DNA of 64,000 nt from Ligula intestinalis. Lineage: Eukaryota > Platyhelminthes > Cestoda > Diphyllobothriidea > Diphyllobothriidae. A program made the position numbers and the translations under genes. The stretch spans positions 17,543,599-17,607,598 of the forward strand of contig JAYGXS010000007.1 of the NCBI GenBank assembly GCA_036362985.1, read 5' to 3'. Below are positions 47,001 through 56,000 of the stretch, one piece after another. A model generated the notes under the pieces. That model did no database searches. It saw only the letters and a program-made list of their open reading frames with translations, and was not told the origin of the DNA. How positions within the stretch are numbered: position 1 is the stretch's first letter; every line of letters begins with the position of its first letter.

Positions 47001-50000
47001 ATAAGGGCAGTGAGGTAAGAGATAGGAGGAAAGCTCGGCTTACCTGTGGGGCACGTAACTGGTGTTTTCGGCGAGCTTGAAGGCGCAACCGTGTCTTGTA
47101 GGTAGCGAAGCGACTAGTGCAGGGGTCGGCAACGCATGGCTCGCGAGCCATATATGGCTCTTTTGATGATCGCGTATGGCTCTTTCAGAAACTTTAGATT
47201 TTATGATTTTGGTAACTCTTTAGGGGTCTAAGTAGTTGGTTGTACTCGGATCATTACAATCATCAGGCCAAATCATTTTAAAATATACTTTATGGCTCTT
47301 TCGGAAATATATTTCCAAATATTTGCTTTCTTGGCTCTCTGAGTTAGAAAGGTTGCCGACCCCTGGACTAGTGAGTGGGGCTGGAGCTGGTGGTGGGGGT
47401 GTGTGAGGTGCTGGGTGTGTCGACATCACGGTCAGTGCCGCTGTCGTGAATGCGCATGTGACCTAGTAGGCCCATGCGATGAGCGAATGATCGGGGGCAG
47501 TGAAGGCGGCGGTCTCGTCTGTGTGTTGGTGCTCCAGGCACTAGTTCACCAGTCTCTGTGCGAGGGATTCGCAAGTGACCGACTAGACCGATGCGTGAGG
47601 TGAATGTGCGATTGCAGTGAGGGCACATCAGGCTCTCAGAGCTGGTGGGGGGTTCAGGTGTGGGGATGCGAGTTGTGGCGGGTGGTGATGTGTCGGGGGG
47701 GGGGGGGGGAGGTGGTGGCGGGTGGGGTGGATGAGGGCAAAAAGACATCTGAGGCGTCGGTTGTTGCTGTCGAGGTGGAGGGCAAAGATGGATCTGCTGG
47801 AGTTTTTGGTGCCGTTGTTGTTGTTGTGCTAGCTTACTCCCTTAACCTAGTTTGCTAGCAATACATGTTATAAAATTTCTAAGAAAGATGAAGGGATAGA
47901 GATGAAGGAATATAGAATAAAGAGAAAGGTGTAAAGTGTTTAATAAAGATGAAGGAATTCGGCGACTTTGTCTGGGCGAAGCCATAGGTCCTCAGGCGTG
48001 AGGTCCGTAGGGTTGGCTGGGCAGTCGAAGAGGTGGCATGTTGTGTAGAAAGGCCAGAGGCAGTCAGGACAGTTGTCTGTGACGTTGTCAAAGCATGAGG
48101 TGAGACGGCTTTTGAATGAATTGAGCAGCGTGGAGAAGCCGGAACGCAGCTGGGATAGCCTGGTTCTAGCGTTTCTGGACAGGTTGGCCCTACGTTCTCT
48201 GGCCATGACGTCGGAGACCGGCGGAGGAGCGTTGAGGACTCTGTTGGGTTTATAGCTGCTGATGGCTTGCTCGACAGTTTCGGTGTGGATACGCTTAACG
48301 AGGTCCGTTATCGGTAGATTAGTGGGGTACACCGAAGCATGTGGGCCGTACGCGTCTATGGTAGACTGCTTCATGCGTCTAGCAGGTGCGGGAGGGGGCG
48401 CGTTAACAGACGATTGCCCGGATGTTCTGGGTTATGAGACTGCGCAATGTAGATTTTTGCCTGCGTGATGGAGTGAACCTTCAGAGGCAGGACTTGAGTT
48501 TCCTGATACAGGTGATCTACGTTGGTCATGTTAACACAGCCCGTGGCGATGCTGAGAGCAGCGTTCTCAAAGCGTTGGACTTTCGCCCAGCTGGTATCGC
48601 TTAACAGTGGGGCAAAGATGGCTGATGCATGTTCAGTCGTTGCCTTGCCTGTTGCCCGGTTTGTCGTGACTAACGTCTCAGTGTCCTGGCCCCATGAAGA
48701 ACCTGCCAAGGCTTTTAGGATGTTGAGCTTGTCTTTGGCTTTGCTGGCTTGGATGTCAGCATGGCGGTGTAGAGCCAGCGTCGGGTCGAGAGTGAGGCCC
48801 AGGAGTTTAGGATACTGACATAAGGAAATGTCATCGCCCTCCACCTTAATTGGAGGATGGAACTTGTATTCTTTGGGGTCAGGAGTAAACAAAGTTACTG
48901 AGGACTTGGTCGCGGATAGCTTCAGTTGCTTATCGTCTAGGTGCCGGACTAAACTGGGGATGTAGTTACTTAAGGCATCGGCAGCCATACGAAAGTTTGG
49001 GTGCGAGGACAGCAGGGTGATGTCATCAGCGTAAGACACCATTTCGACTTCAGGGGGGGGTATTCGGGAGGTCAGCCATGTAGATGTTGAATAGCGATGG
49101 CGAAATGACAGAACCTTGAGGAACTCCTGTCCTAGAGTTGCGGGCTTTAGATAGCGTACCTGAGAACTCAACTCGCGTTTGTCTGCCACGGAAATAGCAG
49201 TTCAGCCATCTGCAGAGCTCGTTCGGTAGAGACGAATCCATGAGGGATGTCATCAAGGTGTCAATGCTAACCGAGTCAAAGGCTTTATTAAGGTCGAGGG
49301 CGACCATTACTGTTCTGTCTGCAGGTTTCGTTTTGTTGAAACCACATGCAATGCGGTCCGTGACACGTTGTAGGGCTGACGTCGTAGAGTGGAAGGCTCT
49401 GAAACCGTGTAAGTGCTCTTTGAAGTTGGCATGTCTATTGAGCGAGGGGAGAATAAGACGCTCAAGTATTTTCACGGCCGGGCTGAGAAGCGAGATCGGG
49501 CGGTAACTGTCAGAGACAGCGGAGTCTTTACCTGCTTTGTGGCTGGGGAGGATATGAGCCATTTTCCAGATAGCTGGTATATGGCACGTGGCTAGAGACA
49601 GATTAAACAACATGGTTAAGAATGCGACACCTCTGGGGCCTATGTGTTTTAGGTGTACCATCGTAATGTCGTCCGGTCCAAACGCCTTAAAGTTGTTAGC
49701 ACGCTTAATCGCGGTTGTGATATCATGAGCTGAGAACTGGAGCGGCACTAATAAAGGTTTGCACGACCTGTGTTTGACGATCCTCAAATTCTTCGAGGAT
49801 TTATGGACCGCAACCGTGGTGAACTGCACATTGAATTGGTTGGCAATGTCTCTGTCGGTCTTCTTCGGTATACCATTGAATTTGATAACCTGGTTGGGAG
49901 GAGCAGGTGCCCCTCTACCGATGGATTTGATTGTTTGCCACAACTTGCTGGGTTTGGTGTGGCTGGAGAAAGTGGCTAGCTTTTCTTGCCATATGGTCCT

Positions 50001-53000
50001 CTTGTGTTCATTGACCAGTCGGGAGATCTCTAAGGTCATGGCCGGTAACGACGGGTGCTGAGGGTTTTGAGCTCGGGTGACATCACGCTTTCTTGATAAG
50101 GTGGCCGCATTAGTAGGGTATCCTGGGATGGGATCCAAGACCTTGCCCGCGGGAATGTTGTGCTTAGAGGCAGTATGCATGATGTGGTTGAAAACCGACA
50201 CACCTTGGCGAACATCTGGAGGGAAAGGGGCCTGGTCAAAGAGATTCTCAGTTTTACTAAGGAAACTGGGCCAGTTGGCTTTACGTAGATTCATAAAGCA
50301 CTTGCGAGCGTTACGAATCGGGGAAGCATGTGTGCTGATTGTGATAACTATCGGGAGGTGGTCAGAGCTCAGTTTGCATAGACAGTCCCATGAGGAAGAT
50401 AGTAATAGGTCGCAACTGACGATGGAAATGTCAAGCTAGCGCAAGTACCTGAATGAGGGAGTCTCGTGGACGTTCCATCCGTGTTGAGGACCCCAAAGTT
50501 GGTGTTGTTGATCTCCTCGGCTAGTGAGGCACCTCTAGTACAGGAAAGGTTAGAGAACCATAAGTCATCGTGGGCATTGAAGTCGCCCAAGATGAGTTTC
50601 GAATCACCCGTTAGCATGTGGACTATTGATGGTCTGAAGTTGGCATCACAACTGCTTTGTGGAGGAATGTATACGTTATGGACAGTCAGACTGGACGGTC
50701 CAATAGTAACTTGTACCTTGACTTCTTCCAGCGGCGAGTCCGCGGATGTTGCTGCAGAGGTCAGCTCCTGGTATTTGATACTTTTGTGAACCAAAGTGAC
50801 TAGTCCACCACCGGCATTACGAGCTCTGTCTCTTCGAATGGCGGCGAAGCCCGGGAAACGTGGGACCTTCGACTTTGCTGACAGCTTTGACTCCTGGAGA
50901 GCAGCTATTTTGATGTCATGATCATGGGGGAGTTTAATGATCTCATCTGTTTTACCAGAAAGGCCATTACAGTTCAGCTGCAGTATTTTGAGGTCAGAAA
51001 GTGGTGAGGCGTCTGGGATGGTCAGTGACGCAAGCGGCGGCGGTGCTGAGGGTTGTTGTGAGGCAGCCTGAGTCGTGGCGGACCACGGCATAGGTGGTGG
51101 TGGCAGTGGGGGTCCAGGAGTGTGAGCCGGCCCATTTCGTGGATGACGACAGGTTATGCACCTGTATGATGAGCCGCTGTATTGGTGGATGGAAGTGAGA
51201 TCCGAGCAATTAGTGCCTCTTGCGCGGAAGTGTTGCCAGTTATTGCAAGGCTCACACAAGACACAGGCTTGGTTTGGGTAGATCTGCTGGGCGCAGGTGG
51301 AACAGAACCATCTGATGGATCCTTGAGCAGGTCCCGGATTGGGCTCGACGCCGGCAATAAGAAGGATTCGGATCAACCTCGCCGGATGAGGAAGATCCAT
51401 TCTCGAAAAAACGATAGAGAGATAGAGACATGTATACTGGCAAATTTTGGTATGGGGGGGGGTAATGGAAGTGCAGCTCTTTGCTGTAGTCCATCCGGAG
51501 ATAGGTCCATATGGAGATAGGTCCGTCCGAAGGTGAGTCCATCTAAAGATGGGTCCATCCGGAGATGGGTACAGTCGGTTCCACCAACGTGAAGGCGTGC
51601 CGTAGACGTGGATGCCGTCGGAGGACGGTTGCACGGCTTCCGGATGTAACCGACCAAACCAATGCGTGCACGGAAGGTGCGTTGACAGCGCGGACACTTT
51701 AAGAGGGCTTAGGCGTTGACAGTGTGAGTCCGTGGATTGTAAGACTTGCATGCCGTCCGTTTTGCCTTGGCCGGTTGAGTACACTTTGGAAGTGCTCGGC
51801 CCAGTCGCTCAGAATTTATGTCTTCTCAGTGATGAGGGTGGTTCCGTCAGCTCTGTGAAGCGGGTCTGTGCCTCTGACTATGGGACCGTAGACAGCTTCG
51901 AGCGCAGCGACGAAGTTCTTCTATTCGTTGCTGTCCGCATAGCCTTGGATTTCCTCACCCTTACGAGCCATCCAGGCGTCCTGCATTTCCCGCAGCCGCT
52001 GCTGTACAAGATGGCGACTTAAGTAGTAGGCAGCATTCGTGGCGTCGGTAGGGCAATCAACGTATTCTTTGCGTAGGTGATTCTTCTCACCGATAAGAAT
52101 GCTGATGGCTGCATCGTTTTCATCGAACCAGTCTTGGTGTGGGCGGGGCGCGAGGCCAAGGATGCGTCTGGCAGTGGATTGAACAGCCTCCTGTAGTCGA
52201 CACCATCGATTCTCCACGGAGGTGTTCTTCTCTGCGACTGGAAAGTTGTCCAGCAGTTGGGCTAGCTCGTTGCTCAAACGTAAGTGGTTAGCAGGCAAGT
52301 TTACCATACACACCCTTTCACACCGCACACACTGAGTTGACGGTGTGTCCGGTAGATGCGTCAGTTGGCAGAACTGAAAGGGAAACAAGCTGGAGATGAT
52401 GGTAGAGTGAACAGAAATGTACCTGACAAAGGTCATCAGTTTTTCTCGGAGCGGTAATGACGGCCATGGTTGCCTTTATTAGGCGATTGACTCCGCGGAA
52501 AAGTATGATGCTCTGAAACGTCTGGCTCCCAAATTACTCAACAACAATTGAGGGGTGCACAAGACATTGACGCGTTAGATTTAACACGACATGGCAATCA
52601 TGATTTTATACTTCGGTTAGCCCAACCCAAAAACGGTGCCCTAGCAGGGAAATAATTACTAACGAAGCTAGGATTTACTTGCTGCCTGCGGCCAGACTAT
52701 AGGCTCACCTTCGAAAAACCTGCGACTACTGGCCACTTGGCAGTCTTGTGATAAACCAATCAGCAATACGGACACCCCGAGAAGGCTGTTTACCTGCGCT
52801 CTCCGCTTGCGATAACATGGCATCAGTCATTAAGCAGCAAACAGAGGAGTGAGAGTGAGTTAGGAGAGAAGAGTGGGAACAGATTCGAGGTGCGAAGAAG
52901 CGGACAGGGCGAACAAGGTGAAGAGACTGAGTCATAGAGAGGGTTAGGAAGGAGAGTGTGTCAGGGGCGAGGGTGATGAAGAACGGGTCGGGGGAGAAGA

Positions 53001-56000
53001 GAGAGCGAAATATAATTTGAAAAAATGGTAAAACTACAGGGAGAAATGATCAGGTTGAAGAGCGAATGGGAGGAGAGAGAGAGAGCGAGAGCGTGAGAGA
53101 AAAATAAAGAATGAATAACGAGAACACAGCTTGCCTTTCAGCGGAGGGTCTTCAGGGAGTGCTAAGGGTTTTTGATGGCGGAGTTTGTGTTGATGCTACA
53201 AAGCTAGGCTGCGAGTGCGACTGTTGTGATTATGACTGCGGTTAGTAGTACTAGTGTCAATAACGACAATTAGCAAATAACAAGACTGATGTTGCCTAAG
53301 AGCTAGTACTAAGTTGACACTGATAGCAGTAATATTCTTAATACTACTGGTGCTACTACTAGTAATCATAATTGGTAGTGCCAGTACAGAAGTTATGATA
53401 AAATACAATAAGGTAGGTGATTAGCAAGCAAGTTCAGCAAAGCAGTATCCAACGTATCTGGGAGCGTGGGGCACTTACCTTGAGGTTCCGATGTGTTTGA
53501 GGGTGGATTCTTATCTTAACTGGCATAATAAACATATTATTATTATTATTATTATTATTAGAAATGGCGAGACTGTGAGTGGGTGGAGCTGGTGTGGGAT
53601 GTGTTCAGTGTGTCAACATCGCGGTGAACGCCGCTGCCGTGTATGCGCATGTAACCTAGTAAGCCCGTGCGACGGGTGAATGCGCGGGGGTAGTGTGGGC
53701 AGTGAAGGCGACGGTCTCTGTTGGTGTTCCAGGCACTGGTTAACCAGTCTCTGTGTGATGGATTCGCAAGGGACCGACCAGACTGATGCCTGAGGTGAAT
53801 TTGCGATTGTAGTGAGGTCTCAGGAGGGAGGATAGTGTCGGCGGTTGAGGGCAGCGGAGCATCGGCTAGTTGAGCAGACCGGTCCTCCACAAGTTCCTCC
53901 AGGTCGCCGGGTTGATTTGAAGACGCTTCAGGGAGTTCTTCCGTATATGATAATATTTCCGGAAGCTGTTAAATTTCTGTCCGTTTCGTTTCTTAATTAC
54001 GCATTTGCGGAAACTATATTGCACCAAAAGTATCTTGCTCCAAATTTAACAAGATTATTTTTAGTGTCTTTCTATTCTGTAACATACACTATTCTTTGTT
54101 TGCGGTCCTAAATATTCGGTGCAGTGAAATAAAATACGCCTAGCCAAATTTATTCCTACGTTTTCGGACAAAAACTTCAGAAATTGGAGAAATATAATTG
54201 ATCAAACTTGATTCCTTCCCTGTTTCTGCAAGACAATGCGATTCTTAACACTTGCTTTCACTTGATTTTCACTATATTAGGCTGAGATTTGATGGTTTCG
54301 GAAGGAATTTATTGAACAAATTTATTGCTCACATCGCATAAAAAGCAAAACAATTTGCTCTGTCATAGTAAATAGCGTAGGAAAGTTCTTTTCTGAATGG
54401 CTTTCTGAGCATAAAATCCACCCAGAAGATCAAAATAACAAGAGAAAATGTGCGCCAAACAATCAACTCGAATTTACATCACGACTTGCATGAGTTAAAT
54501 GACCTACCTTACTCATTGTGTTGCGGCCTCCCTTGACGTTGCCAACGCTGCCTTGGAGAGTCTAACGGTTGAAACCAAAGCCTGCTTGACTTAGCGGCCT
54601 CCTGTCTGTCTGTTTGGTTATTTTATTTAATAGTAATGAACGGTGAAATAATTTTATTTAACGGATTTCCTGCTGAAGCCGTCATCTAGGTTGTGAAGTT
54701 CTGCTGCACTCCGACGTCCTCAACATCCGATCGTACGGTTATAAAAGCTTTTTGTAAAAACTACTTCTACCTACTATACTGTGGCCTGCACAATTGTCTA
54801 AAATCATAAGACATTCAGTGCTGAAATGTGGGTGCAGAGTTTGAACCGTTAGAATGTCGTCGGGCTTTGGTGGTGAGGGTTGCTCTGAAGGGCTTACAGT
54901 TGCGCTTTTCTGTAGCTAGTGCAAGCGAGAATGCGAGTCGCAGGGAGTAATTAAGAAGAAAAAGATTTAATCGCTCGGACAGAATTTTTATTCGTCTGGC
55001 GGACCCATCATCAGATACAGTGGCAGGAACGGTTAATTCATACACCGGGAGTAACAGTATTTATAAGATGCATTCGCTGTGCTACTTCTTACTTATAGTA
55101 ACTAAAAGCTTCCCCTATCGAGGATAGTCCCCCGCTTCTGCGTTAATTTTTTGATGGCCGGCGTACGGGTCGTGACCTGCTGAACGTTTATTATCCGTAC
55201 TGGATTTGGACGTTAGCGTAAGAATATGCGTTTGCCTGTACATTCCCCGAGTGGCGAAGTACTTTGACTAATCGGAGCCTCAGCACAGAATATAGGTTGG
55301 GCCGGTCATTGCACTAGTTTATAGACTTGGAACCCGTAAACTACCACTCCAGCAACTCGCAACTCACGATCATCACCTCTCGCGAGAATTTAGGCCTTAT
55401 CAAGTTTCAATGTGTAGCCGAGTCTTGTCAAATGAGCCAAGACTTAAGAATTGGCGTCATTTATGCGTAATGTTGCCGCTTGCTCGGAAATTTGCGTCTT
55501 GAGAATTCTTCCACGTCCTTCGACGTGGTTGCTTTGTCCGCAACTGCAGCGAATCCTATGGACGACTAGATGTTTCTTGCCGTAGCAATGGTTGGGCAGA
55601 CACATCCGCTAGTGGACATGGTGAAGCAGCCATTTCTTTTGCTTTCCTCTTTGTCTCTCTCTGTTTTTGAGGTCATGGACGCCTATAAAGAGATTACACC
55701 GTGTCGGTAGGTGTGACTATCCTCCGTAGTCATGGTTGTCACAGAGACGCTTCGTCTGGCTGCATCAACTGCTGGACGCACGTTGGCGTTTCGACTGTGA
55801 CCCTAGTTAAAAGGACTGAGAGTCAGACTGCAATTTCTCCTTCGCAGTGTGGCCTTTACAATACCCTCACGGGTCTATCTGGTCATGTCGGGTATGGCAT
55901 ACACAGACTGTTTGACGGCTATTGATCCAGAAATGGCCATTCCAATCTGTCTTGTCTTTGCCAGCAATGTTAATCTCCCTTAACTACTAGCCGCAGCATG

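Larger units (their letters stand above)
47871..51400 (-). mobile_element. Jockey/I-like non-LTR retrotransposon D (distinct family, nearly complete)
   Basis: In order on the minus strand: 2A-like and zinc-finger N-terminus plus endonuclease (51400-50369), RT (50294-49050), RT palm end and thumb (49189-48371) and a Cys/His C-terminus (48374-47940). Only about three frame changes interrupt it. It is related to copies A-C in architecture but differs clearly in sequence. It lies antisense to the host gene in intron 4, next to zinc-finger RTE fragments on both sides. Confidence 0.82.

Noticed and set aside
52015..52030. ACTTAAGTAGTAGG as part of a foldback element
   Set aside because: It lies within RTE linker coding sequence with no foldback arm around it. 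The CTTAAGTAGTATA in the tandem repeat (13312, 13650) is likewise too short to link the two.
47374..53890. Host zinc-finger transcription factor genes
   Set aside because: The C2H2 text matches retroelement tails, occurs in several broken copies, and is next to shared repeat sequence.
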